DNA from: Hydractinia symbiolongicarpus
Lineage: Eukaryota; Cnidaria; Hydrozoa; Anthoathecata; Hydractiniidae
Length of the DNA stretch: 60,000 nucleotides
NCBI RefSeq assembly: GCF_029227915.1
Contig: NC_079882.1
Coordinates: forward strand, 5,086,001-5,146,000
Direction of reading: 5' to 3'
The notes beneath the pieces were generated by a model that saw only the letters and a list, made by a program, of their open reading frames with translations, did not search any database and was not told the origin of the DNA. Of this stretch, positions 50,382 to 60,000 are shown one piece after another. The translations under genes and the position numbers were made by a program. Within the stretch, counting starts at the first letter, position 1; the number at the start of each line of letters is the position of its first letter.

Positions 50382-51362
50382 TTGACTTGGTTTACATCAA
50401 ACCAACTTGTAGTTAATCCGGCGAAGTTTCAGATGATGTTCCTTGGAACCATAATCGGTAATGTGAAACTCAATGTAGAGAATATACATATTTCTTCTTC
50501 TAATTCTGTAAAACTCTTAGGTATCAACATAGATAACAAGCTGTCATTTAATATGCACATTGTCTCATTGTGTAAGAGAGCAAACAGCAGTGTTAGGAGT
50601 CTTTACAGAATTAGAAATTTTATTGATCTCAAGCAATCGAAATTAATATTTAACGCTTTCATATCATCGGTTTTTAGTTAGATAGATGGATAAAGAGATG
50701 AGAGTCCTAGAGTATTTAATGCTCATTTTAAGCTACGCAGACCCAATTAGGTCGGCGCTCTACTAGACAACTCCCAGCAACATCCAACGGCCCACACATG
50801 GTGCTGTCTCCCCAATTTCCCTCTTGGCTTGGGTTAACCCGGGGCTATGGTACTATTCACTCGCCCATGTTTAATCGCCGTCAAGAGGAATTGAACCCCG
50901 GTCTCCCGTACAGAGGATGAGAGCTATAACCACTAATCTATGGCGCCACAATAACCACTAATCTACGGCGCCACAAGTTATGCGCCAATTATTTGGATGT
51001 TTTGCAGCAAGTCCACTATTAACTCCATTAATTCTATTTATAAACGTTCTCTTCGATCAATTTGTAGCCAATTTGATAAAAAGTTTAAGGAGCTACTACA
51101 GGAAGCTGGTATTTTAATCTTATGTGAGATCTACAAAACAACTCGAGGTATTAGTCCTCCATTTATGTTACATGTTTTTCAAGCAAAGGAAGTTCCATAT
51201 CTGTTGCGAAAAGTAAACTTACTGTCATTAACCAGTAATTTTGGAACATCATCTTTTGTATTTAGAGGAAGTGTTATTTGGAATGTATTACCAGATTTGG
51301 TGAAAAAAAAGTTTCACTAGAGGCTTTTAAAGCAGCTTTAAGCACCATAAAGATTTCAAATT
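50382..51362 (+). pseudogene. LINE reverse-transcriptase C-terminal region, interrupted by a SINE
   Basis: 50382-50680 encodes TWFTSNQLVVNPAKFQMMFL, then NSVKLLGINIDNKLSFNMHI, then the YRIRNF region up to ISSVFS. This is the RT end with the conserved KxxxMxxG-like and LGI.ID...F..HI motifs. The SINE follows. At 50976 the same frame resumes with SYAPIIWMFCSK and continues to WNVLPDLVKK. A 1-base frame change near 51305 then leads to AFKAALSTIKI and a stop near 51390. Removing the insert and one copy of the 5-bp duplication restores the frame across the junction, so the SINE landed in a previously continuous ORF. There is also a disruption around 51105 (EAGI/LILCE), where the normal link is shortened. 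Confidence 0.8.
50681..50975 (-). mobile_element. tRNA-derived SINE, 295 bp, flanked by AGTTA target duplications
   Basis: Read on the minus strand, the right end is a tRNA-like head: GGCGCCATAGATTAGTGG (A-box region), then GGTTCAATTCC (B box) about 50 bases on. A body of about 200 bp follows and ends in CATCTATC. The host sequence AGTTA is present on both sides (50676-50680 and 50976-50980). It interrupts an LINE ORF exactly between codons of a conserved segment. The first part of the head (GGCGCC.TAGATTAGTGGTTAT) is present twice in tandem at the insertion edge. Related copy at 48645-48890. Confidence 0.88.
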
Positions 51363-51389
51363 TGTGTTCATGCATGTTATGCAAATGAG

Positions 51390-52190
51390 TAGTGACAGTT
51401 CGTAGTCTCATTTTTTATTTTTTGTTCTTTTGTTATATTAGTTATATCAGTTGGTGTAAATTAGTCTATGAACTATATAAAACAAACTAAAAAACCAATA
51501 AATAGTAAATAAATAGAAATAAAAAATGAAGTCAGTAGTATTTGCATGTAGTGACATCATATTTACCTGGCATTGTAATGTTTGAACTGTGAGTTTTCTC
51601 AGGGTTGCCACACTCCTGGAATTTTCTGGATTTCTCCTAATTAAAATTTTGGACAGAAGGTCTGAAAGAAATAATGAGTAAACTAACAACATTAATTTGT
51701 ATTTTTCTTTTTTTTCTTTCTTTGTTATTCATTTTGTTTTCATTTCTTTTGGAAATACCTCTGAAACATCAGAATTTTCTGGAAGTATCCTGCCATTTTA
51801 TTTTTTAAATTGCAAACGTAGATATTTGTAGTTCAAAAAACGTCCACTGCTTTTGAAGTTTAATTGTTCAGCCAAAAAAAGAAGACCTTCGTAGGTTATA
51901 AAAGCTTTGTTATTGCGACCTTGCTAATTTCCTTAAAATTTAGTTTTTGTTTGTTTCAGGTTTATGTTTTAGGTTGTAAATATCACCACAAAAATGTGTT
52001 GTTTAATACTTAAACATTTTTAGAATGTCATTAAAATATTTAATGGTGGTGACATAACATGTTGTTGGATTGATTTTACTGGCTACGCATGTACATTTAT
52101 TTGCCAATTTTTTGTTTGGATTGACAGCATCACATTTATTGTGTGACTGAATAATTGATCAGTTTGCCTTCTCTCCCACACTGCAACTTA
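51390..52190. other. Intergenic, no gene recognised
   Basis: Only short chance ORFs and AT-rich DNA are visible. Confidence 0.4.
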
Positions 52191-53290
52191 AAGGGGAATT
52201 AAGCCCAACCATAAAATTTCAAATCCACTTGTTATTATTCAACTTGTCATTCAATAAATTGGAAAATTCTTGGCAACACTTGCATTCCACAAGAGTAAAG
52301 GAATTGGAAATAACGCAACATGTACAGGTACACCAATGCAAATTTTTAAGTCTTCTTGAATTCAATTCGTCTTTTTCTTCGCTATCACAAGATTTATAAG
52401 TCACTTTTTCAAGTTCTGCTTTAGAGTATTCAGGCTTATTCATGTAACATCCTGTTACTGACGTTTCACTAGAGTCACTTGAATATTCTAGAAATAGGGG
52501 AGTCATAGCAGAAGCTTAAGTTTTCCATATCTTGCTGCTTGCGCTCAGCGCAAGCTTATGCTTCTTCAGCGTAAGATACGTCACAATATATCATTCTCCA
52601 GAATCAGCCGTGGCCTCAGAAAATTTAAATGGCGCTTATCGCTCGCTCATAGAAGGGGAAACTTTTATATTAAAATCAATACAAATAATATTTATTTTTC
52701 AAAATTTTAAACAGAATTTGAGAAATGAACATAGTTAATTGAAATAATGCTATTTAGGTTTGAGGCTTAATTCCCCTGTAAGTGTTAAAATTAGAATGTG
52801 TTATGTTTTTTTAATTTTAATTTTCAGCGAAAGTTTTTAATTTATAAACGTTACAAGCCATGTACAATTCTTTTACTTAACCTTTCTAATACCGGACATT
52901 TTGTATAACATTTCCTAGGATGATTTTGCATATTTCGGCTACACTTTTTGTGTGCAAATAAATGTGAGTCACAGGAGCAATTTAAATAAAATTTGATCAA
53001 TTTTGCTCAATAATTAGACATTACAAAAGTAGAAAAAGAAATATTGATTTACTTCGTTGATTTTATTACTGTCCTTCTCTGTTCGATTATTTGCGAACGG
53101 AATATGAAAATGAGATGCAGTTTTTGCAGCAATAACGCACATTTCATCTATTTCCTGCTGCAAACTACAACATATTGTTGGTATTCCCGTTCAGCCCCAA
53201 TCGGTATATTAGACCCACCTACTCTGTGGAAGGTCGGAAAATACTGACCTATTTAAACACCTAGCCAGACAGGAGGTTGGGCTTAATTAT
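52190..53290. mobile_element. Inverted-repeat element carrying a P2RX7-like Cys-rich ORF
   Basis: AGGGGAATTAAGCC at 52192-52205 is exactly reverse-complemented at 52764-52777. A longer inner part (AATTAAGCCCAACC, 52197-52210) is reverse-complemented at 53275-53288. So the ORF is bracketed by one left repeat and two possible right repeats, giving an element of either about 590 bp or about 1.1 kb. No transposase is visible, so it would be non-autonomous. Confidence 0.5.
52219..52506 (-). CDS. 95-aa Cys-rich ORF resembling the P2X7 receptor C-terminal (P2RX7_C) domain
   Basis: ATG at 52506 and TGA at 52219. After a Ser/Glu-rich start, residues about 55-80 read RRLKNLHWCTCTCC, then VECKCCQEF. 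The pattern W-C-x-C-x2-C, about 10 residues, E-C-x-C-C-x-E is the hallmark of the P2RX7 C-terminal zinc-binding domain, which in cnidarians and other invertebrates occurs in many small stand-alone or transposon-linked proteins. The usual continuation (roughly 60 more residues with further Cys/His) is missing: the frame ends 17 residues after the CC motif. It is therefore a truncated copy, or a first exon using a donor near the end (a GTTGAAT or GTGGAT is available). It lies between inverted repeats, so a mobile origin is likely. Confidence 0.55.
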   Translation of the reverse strand: MTPLFLEYSSDSSETSVTGCYMNKPEYSKAELEKVTYKSCDSEEKDELNSRRLKNLHWCTCTCCVISNSFTLVECKCCQEFSNLLNDKLNNNKWI

Positions 53291-55877
53291 AAAAGGCGTA
53301 ATATTTTGTCTACCTTATACTTTCATTTTTTACTTCAAACCTTATTAGTCCAATCTTCCTTTGTTGGTGATGTCTAAACTCCTCTATGTTTATAAAAAAA
53401 TAACTTAATTTGTTTATTGCCATCTTCTGGCTTTTGTTTCACCTTGGCCTTTCTAATTTGCTGTGTAGGATGCATTGACGTTGTAATGTGTCAATTGTAA
53501 AGACTTCAAAATTGATTAGACGCACAATAGACCTAATCCTAAAATCCTTTTAATTTTATCCATTTTACTACAATATTTGAATTTAGAGACATAATAACCG
53601 CCCCCTCAGTATTAGATGTTCATTTAGATCTTGATTTTTATCCTTGTTTTAAAAATAGTTAAAGCAATTTGAGCCATAAAGAACATCGCTTCTTCAATAA
53701 AAGTTTTTAGGGATGTATATTACGCTCCAGACTATTAGTTTTTACCATTACTATAGAGTAATCAGCTTATTTCTTTACCAAGAACGCCATAGTGGAGATG
53801 CAAATCTTATAGACCTTCAAAGATTTGACTATTTTAACTAAGAGTTTTGTTGCAGTAAGAATTCTTTAAAATTTTGCAGTTTAGCCGCTTAATGAACTTG
53901 TATTACCAGCCGTTTCTTGTATTTAAGACACCATTTTAAATGTTTTAAACTGGTAAATTAATTTTTTCAACTCGATCTCGTTATCGACGATCTCGTTATC
54001 GTCGCGACAACATTTTGTCCGAAATTGTTTATGTTAAATTAGTTTAACAATTTAGTTGGACGGAATTAGGGCTGTGTTTAATTTGACCATTGACTAAAAT
54101 GGGATTTGTTAGTGAATTGGATTTAGGTGATGAACTTTGTAATAATGTTGGCTAGAATGAAGTTTTTAAAAAGCTAAGGAAAACACTAAGAAACAACGAT
54201 CCGAAGAATTATATGGGAACAACTTTTGCTAAGTTTTTTCTATTGAAATTAACAAAAGGATTAATGAACTATTGTTTAAACTAAAGATTTGAGCATATTT
54301 TTTCAATTTCTAATCATAACCGTTTTTTTTCTTTTAACATTTACTCTTCTGCAGCTATAACAAACCCGCAACGGAATATTTACGTTTTTTTCTTTGGTAT
54401 TCGTTGTGAAAAAAGAGTTTTTTTAAAAAACATGTAGACAGGTATATTACCTGCAACGAAACTTAAGTTTTTTCTTACAACTAAATGGTCCGTTTAAACT
54501 TACCGTGTATTTTAGCCTTAAGATAGCTGATTTTCTATATAGTAAAAATAAGTTTTTTTGGACGATGGTGCCCCTCATAAACATAAAAAATTAAACAAAA
54601 GTGCAACGAAATACTACACCATGTTAAAATCAGGTCCAACTTGTGTATAAAAACAGATCTTTTTTAAATTTTGTATAAAAACAGATCTATTGTTACAAAG
54701 ATAAATGTGTGAGAAAAACAGAAAGAGTGGTCTATAATTTTTGCCACATCAATCGAAACCAATATATATCGGGTTGTTTCTATTCAATTCTCCAATGTAA
54801 ACTAATCGTATCTTACACTTCCCGCAGTATTCACATAGTGGCCATGACGATGCAACTACAAATGACACACACGTACAATGAAATAACTTTATGACGAATT
54901 TTTTTTTTCTACCCTCTTGGGAAATACAAGCGTCTACTGGCTTTTAAAACAGAAGAAATTGAAGTCGAAAATATGTTTACAATGCGTGGCTATAAATGAT
55001 TAAACGTTACAATGCATTTCAATATAGCTTACTGTTAGTAATACGCCCGTCCTGATGGGCGATATTTTTGCAAAGTGGCGCAGAATGGCTGGTTTTTATG
55101 TTCTATGAAAGTTTGACGTCGAACATTTAAAATATAATGCTATTACGGCATGCAAGAAGCTGATGATAGTTCACGGCTGACAAAGCCTAAGTAATATCTA
55201 TATTTGCCGTGATCATAATGAGTTTAATGCAATAAAAACTCTTTACTAGTGCAGCGTGCGTTATTAGCAAGTCTGTTACCCTAGCAACCAAGAGCGCTGG
55301 GAGTGGTTTCACAAATGCTGGTTTTAAATGATAGTCTCGACTATCTGCCATCAATTAACTGTTGGTTTGTATTAATTTGTAATTAGTTTAAAAACACCAT
55401 CATTACTGTCCCATTTATCATTTGGTCAGTTTACATATCAGTAGAGTTGATTAATCTTCGCTAATTATCCACCAAAGGGGCTTTAAATTGTAGTAGCCGT
55501 AACGTGTTCTAGAAGACGGCTGCGAATTATACTATTCTATTTTTTATAAATTTTTTGGAATATTTGCCTCGTTCTTTATGCTTCCGTTGAATTAAGAGAA
55601 CGTATTCTCAACTGATTTGTAGAAGATATTGTATAAAAGATGACAGTTTTTCTCTAATTACAATGGTTATTGTAAAAAGATATAAAGGCATCTCATAATT
55701 CTCCTTCGCCCATTATACAGCATTACAATTCATTATCATTACTTCACCATGGTGACGGCTTAGGTTCACAGCACATGCTTAGATGCTGTTGCCAAGTGGG
55801 CGTTGCCCATGGTAATTTTCCTGTTGTTTTTGTTAATATTATTTGATCAAAAGTCAATTAAGGTTTAGTTTGTAGAT
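53291..55877. other. Upstream region of the second KLF gene
   Basis: No gene recognised. An X-box-like word (GTTACCCTAGCAACC) lies at 55275-55289. The stretch just before the ATG at 55878 is either 5' UTR (in-frame TAG 12 bases upstream) or the end of an intron (TTTAGTTTGTAG just before ATATG). Confidence 0.4.
55275..55289. promoter_or_regulatory. X-box-like motif (RFX-type site)
   Basis: GTTACC-CT-AGCAAC fits the imperfect inverted repeat recognised by RFX factors. It lies 590 bases upstream of the KLF ATG. Function is inferred from the motif only. Confidence 0.35.
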
Positions 55878-58151
55878 ATGTTAGAGCAACAGCTAGCAGA
55901 ACGTTCAAGGATGTCCTATAAAGAAGCATTGTGGATGTTACACTGTAACTTAAAAAACAGTTTAATGTTTCGTGATCGAAAATTTTCTCTTAGTCATCCT
56001 TCTATCTATTTTAGTCCAGAGATTGATACACATCGTCATAATGGATCCGCAATAAAGGTGACTCTCCTGTTTATTTGTTAATATGAGAAATTTCGCTCAG
56101 TTGCGCTGAGGATCTATTGTTGGTGCCTTAAACATTTTTTTTGTTTCTTAATTATAAAGAAGTATGTCGTTGAATGATATTGTATTGATGACCTAGTGTT
56201 TTTTTTTTAAATTTGCCACTTTTTCTCTCTTGTCAATAAGAGTGTATTGCACAGCCTCGCATGTTAGTAGAATACCTTTTTATGAACAACACGAAACACT
56301 TTTTTGTTCTTCGGTCACAAAATGTTGTTCTCACAAATTGTTTACAAGGTTATTAATTACAATCATCAGTGTATATTTCCTCGTATGTTTTTCTTTTTAT
56401 TTTTCCTATTTTTAACTTACATCGTGAGGTGTGTGAATGTCCGTGACGGTGATTGTCTTTGGGATAATCCTTCTTGTATTTTGTGTGTTTTGGTCTATTA
56501 AATCGTACTCGAATAAACATGGCAACATCTTTAAGACTAATCCTTTCTTTTATTAGGATGAAGACGATTATCATTCAAGTCAGATAATTTACCCAAGAAA
56601 CTACGAACCTCCGCAAAGCGACCCCGAGAAGGTATTTATTCCCTCTTTGTCAGTATCCATCCCATTATTTATTGCAATTGCTCTTTTTCTCACCTCTTAT
56701 TTCTTTCTTAGTGTATACATTGTATCGCCGCTGCTGCAGCTCGAAGAGCAGCCACACATCACCACTATTCACCACCATCGCCACCCCGCCAACAATATGT
56801 TTCTACAGCCTCGCCACCTCATGTATTTCAGGTAGGTTCTACAATACGCTATTCCCATTTAACGTACAAACAACCTGGTAACATTTGATAGGATTTCTTG
56901 TTCTTATATATGCAGTCTGGTGGACTTCCCTCCATGGTGCATTGTGAAATCAGGCCAAGAATGTATGTATCGTATGCTGGAGAGGAAAGAAAGTCTACAG
57001 TTTCCCGTACATATATGTCTTCATCATATTCTCCTCCACGTGACTCTTCGCCGGGTCCAACAATGGCTGATAGCAGGTATTTAACAACATTTTTGCTGTA
57101 TCATTTCTTTTCAAGTTTACCTTAAGAGAAGTAATCGCCATTGAAAGCTGAAATTTTCTTATTCGCAAAAATTAATTCTGCTTAAAAATATGGAAACACC
57201 CCGATTCGTAAAAGTTTCTTCTCGCGGAATGGAAAAAAAATTAAAAAATCGCGAAAATTCTTTCCGCAAAAATTACTTCCTAAGGAAGTTAAAACAATCT
57301 ATTTTTTATACAATTTTACTTTCTATTTGAGGTCTGTGTATGGTAATCGTTCACCCAACCAAGCTATCATCGTGCAGCCTCAGTTTTCCGGGAGCTCGCA
57401 GTTACCAACGACAACTAATAGCATTGATACGCGGTAAGGAAACAATGTCATTAGCTATATAATAATCATCCGTAGAAGTGCACCACGCCTTGTCACGTGC
57501 TTCTGTGATCGCTGCGCAAACTACTCCAGGCGATTTTGTATTGTTAGGTAAATAATCTAATAATGGGTGTGGCAGAAATGTTTATATTTAGTATAATTGC
57601 ATTTTTTGTGGGCATGGGGTGCGCCCTTTTTTAATTACTTTGTAATGTGGTTTTAAAGGTAATAATTATTGTTGGTATGAGTTTTAACCAGTTTCTGACT
57701 GTTCAAATTAGTTGATGCGATTAGCATTTAATGTTAAAAATTGTTAGCTGTTTTTATGTTAACGTGACGTAATGTTTTTCTCTTTTCTGCCAAAAAGTTT
57801 ATAAATAATTTTCTTCTTAGATCTCCCACTAGTCCTCGCAATTCCAAACGCAGAAGTCATCATTGCATGTTTAAGGGCTGCAACAAAGTTTATACGAAAT
57901 CTTCACACTTAAAAGCACATATGCGCACCCATACCGGAGAGAAACCTTACAAATGTTCATGGGAAGGCTGCACGTGGAAGTTTGCAAGGTCAGACGAACT
58001 AACTAGACATTTTCGTAAACACACTGGAATGCGTCCGTTCAAATGTACTAAGTGTGACCGCTCCTTCTCGCGGTCTGACCATTTGTCGTTGCATATGAAA
58101 CGTCACATCAGTGAAAGTAGCAAACCTGTTACAAACGTCTCTTATTCCTGA
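55878..58151 (+). CDS. Second Kruppel-like factor (KLF), six coding exons
   Basis: Exons: 55878-56057, 56557-56631, 56712-56831, 56916-57076, 57332-57433, 57821-58151 (TGA). All junctions are GT-AG and phase-consistent, giving 322 aa. Three C2H2 fingers lie at about residues 226-309: [36 protein letters not shown] and [20 protein letters not shown], with TGEKPYK and TGMRPFK linkers. They end 13 residues from the C-terminus, as in KLFs. NSKRRSHH just before finger 1 is basic. The middle has an Ala/His/Pro-rich stretch (exon 3) and a Ser/Pro/Tyr-rich stretch (exon 4), likely regulatory. Fingers resemble the KLF3/8/12 and KLF6/7 groups about equally, and no PxDLS (CtBP) motif is seen. The ATG at 55878 has an in-frame stop 12 bases upstream, but a 5' coding exon is possible (see 46702-46978). 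Confidence 0.92.
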
Positions 58152-60000
58152 GAAGAAAATGACAGTAGAAAACAATTTGTTGGCGCTCAAGCAAGATAGA
58201 CATCAGTGTCTGACGCATTTCACTGACGTTGATTACCACAAGAATTTAAGTGTATCCGGGTGTAACATAGTTGCTCCGGTCGCTACGCGAGCTCAAAGTG
58301 ACAACGAGAACAATAGCATTATATCCGCTCCGCTATATTAGCTGGCTGTTATCTATCATACAATATATGTATATATATATACCTACCGACAACCGTTACT
58401 TAACGAGATCCTTCTTTCGTATTCGTGTTTAAAAACGTTTTTTAAATTTTTGTAAATTAAGTTTTGACTTGCAGGTCGAGTGTGTCTGTGTATATAATTT
58501 GTGTCGTGGTAATCTTCTGTAAATATAAGCAAAGGTAGATTAAGTAACATTAGGACTAGAGTGATATGCATATCGTTCATCTCCCTTAACTAATGCTTAT
58601 TATGGTAATTTATCTCCATAATAGCGAATAACAATAAAACGTAGAATGCAGATTACTTATTATTTTCCCAATTTTTAAGATACAAAAAAATAATTTTTTC
58701 CGATCGTACTATTTGATATAATTTTTCAATCGTAGAATGGCTTATATTTTACTTATTATGTTGTATTTATTTATTTCTTATCGTTTCTAAATTTTATAAT
58801 CGAGTTAACAAAATTAATTGTAAATATTATAATAGTAAAGAAAATTATGGATCTGCTAATCACCGCGAAAATTATGGATGTGCTAAATACTGCAAAAATT
58901 ATCTTAAAGTGTCATGTTAAAAAAAGGTTGAAAATACTTGGAATTATGGTACCTCCTGGGTCAGAATAAAGTCGCAAAAAATTTCTCAAATTTTTTTTGT
59001 CCCAGAAGATACATCATAAATAACAGGACTAGCCTAATTGCTTTTTGACAGTAGATGACGTTGTTTGACCATCGGTTGAAATCGAGCAATGAATCGCGAA
59101 GATGTAGAAGAATCTTAAACGGTTTAGGGAGCTGCAAAATTTCTGTAGTCGTTGTACAGAGATCTTTTGTTGACTTTTGATACGTGGCATGCGCAAAAGA
59201 AGTTATAAGAAAATTTCTTTTTACACCAACCATATCAAAATGAATACAGGTAGGTAATAATATCGGAGCAGTTTGGTATTATTGGTAGTCATTAGTATGG
59301 ATTTTTTACTAAGGCGCTTATTTAAATATGGGACTTTGTGAAAAAAGCGTAAAAAATTCTGCCCTCTGAGGGGTGCGCTCGTTAAAATGTCTTAATGTCT
59401 CAGAAAAAATGTACTGAAATGTGGAGCACAAGTTAAGGCGTGGAGCTTCTCTCGAAGTGGGAGCAACGGTAAAGTGTGATAGTTAGTGGAAAGACTGTTA
59501 CGAAAAAAAAACAGTCCGGACGCCCACTGGATCATCACCACCCGAGTCAAGTTTTTTAAAGAAATAAATATTGGGACGAAGTTGGCATCTTTTTATCGTC
59601 TTTGCTTTTGGGTTGTTCGGTTTTTCAAACGGTCTTTGCGGGAAATACAAAAACAAAATCAAAGACCACTTGAGAGGAATAGAAAGCGGGGGCATTTAAC
59701 ACTCTCACAGGTTTTTTGTCGAGTTTTTTTAGGGAAGAAGGTAAATAATTAACGAATGCATGCCATGCTGCTCTATATGTTTTGTATGGTGTTGATTTGC
59801 ATGGCTTTTAGCCAGCCTCGCCATCCATGATATTGATGGTAATGATGTGAGATATATCTAGCTAGCTAGTTTGGTTTAGGCCAAGGTAAATTATATCACA
59901 GTTTTCGGTCCACCTAGCTAGACATATTCAAAAACACATGCAGGAACTCTTTATTATTCATTTGTTAATTATATTGCCAACCAAAAGTTGTGCAACCAGG
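58152..60000. other. 3' flank of the second KLF gene; no further gene recognised
   Basis: An AATAAA at 58633-58638 is a plausible polyadenylation signal about 480 bases after the KLF stop. A short (TA)n run lies near 58366-58380. ORFs at 58961-59233 (-) and 59486-59752 (+) show no recognisable domain. Confidence 0.4.
58633..58638 (+). terminator. Candidate polyadenylation signal of the second KLF gene
   Basis: AATAAA downstream of the stop codon at 58151, the first clear canonical hexamer in the 3' flank. The AT-rich context limits certainty. Confidence 0.35.

Noticed and set aside
50880-50975. tRNA-like sequence on the minus strand
   Set aside because: It has A and B boxes but no proper acceptor stem, and it is the head of a SINE with a body and target duplications. 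Not a tRNA gene.
58961-59233. 90-aa minus-strand ORF downstream of the second KLF
   Set aside because: No domain recognised and no convincing splice pairing or start context.

Overview
The window looks like animal nuclear DNA and most resembles a cnidarian, possibly a hydrozoan. It is very AT-rich. Its genes are broken into short exons with GT-AG introns, it carries vertebrate-type (TTAGGG) telomere repeats inside the sequence, and it is full of degraded non-LTR retroelements, a pogo/Tigger transposon, MITE-like inverted-repeat elements, a tRNA-derived SINE and a P2RX7-like Cys-rich ORF. The organism is an inference from this texture and is not proven by a marker gene.

Three protein genes are well supported, all assembled by hand from exons with matching phases. 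(1) 10799-12440 (-): a two-exon Kruppel-like factor (KLF), 340 aa, three C2H2 fingers at the C-terminus. (2) 15417-36514 (-): a PP2C/PPM metal-dependent Ser/Thr phosphatase, 339 aa, 11 coding exons over 21 kb, with every active-site motif present. (3) 55878-58151 (+): a second KLF, 322 aa, six coding exons. Weaker gene traces are a possible first exon pair at 46702-46978 (+), which may be the 5' end of the second KLF or a separate gene, and three exon-like segments at 39106-42919 (-) from an unrecognised gene.

Layout. 1-575: 5' part of a retroelement ORF cut by the window edge. 1355-5551: a cluster of three DNA-transposon relics (a MITE with a Myb/SANT-like mini-ORF, a dead pogo/Tigger element with a PIP box, and a 288-bp MITE). 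5552-10798: no gene seen. 10799-12520: KLF gene with a TATA box. 15417-36514: phosphatase gene, whose introns hold two tandem duplications, a telomere-repeat palindrome, CRE-containing repeats and X-box-like motifs. 36515-46700: mostly repeats (a 50-bp-arm hairpin, minisatellites, a dispersed duplication of about 450 bp and a tandem duplication of about 500 bp). 46702-51360: possible exons, three non-LTR retroelement remnants and a SINE inserted into one of them. 52190-53290: inverted-repeat element with a P2RX7-like ORF. 55878-58151: second KLF. 58152-60000: no gene seen.

The KLFs are predicted nuclear regulators that bind GC/CACC-box DNA. The phosphatase is a predicted cytoplasmic or membrane-tethered (N-myristoylated) Ser/Thr phosphatase. 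Nothing in the sequence shows that the three act in one pathway. Their proximity is noted only as linkage.
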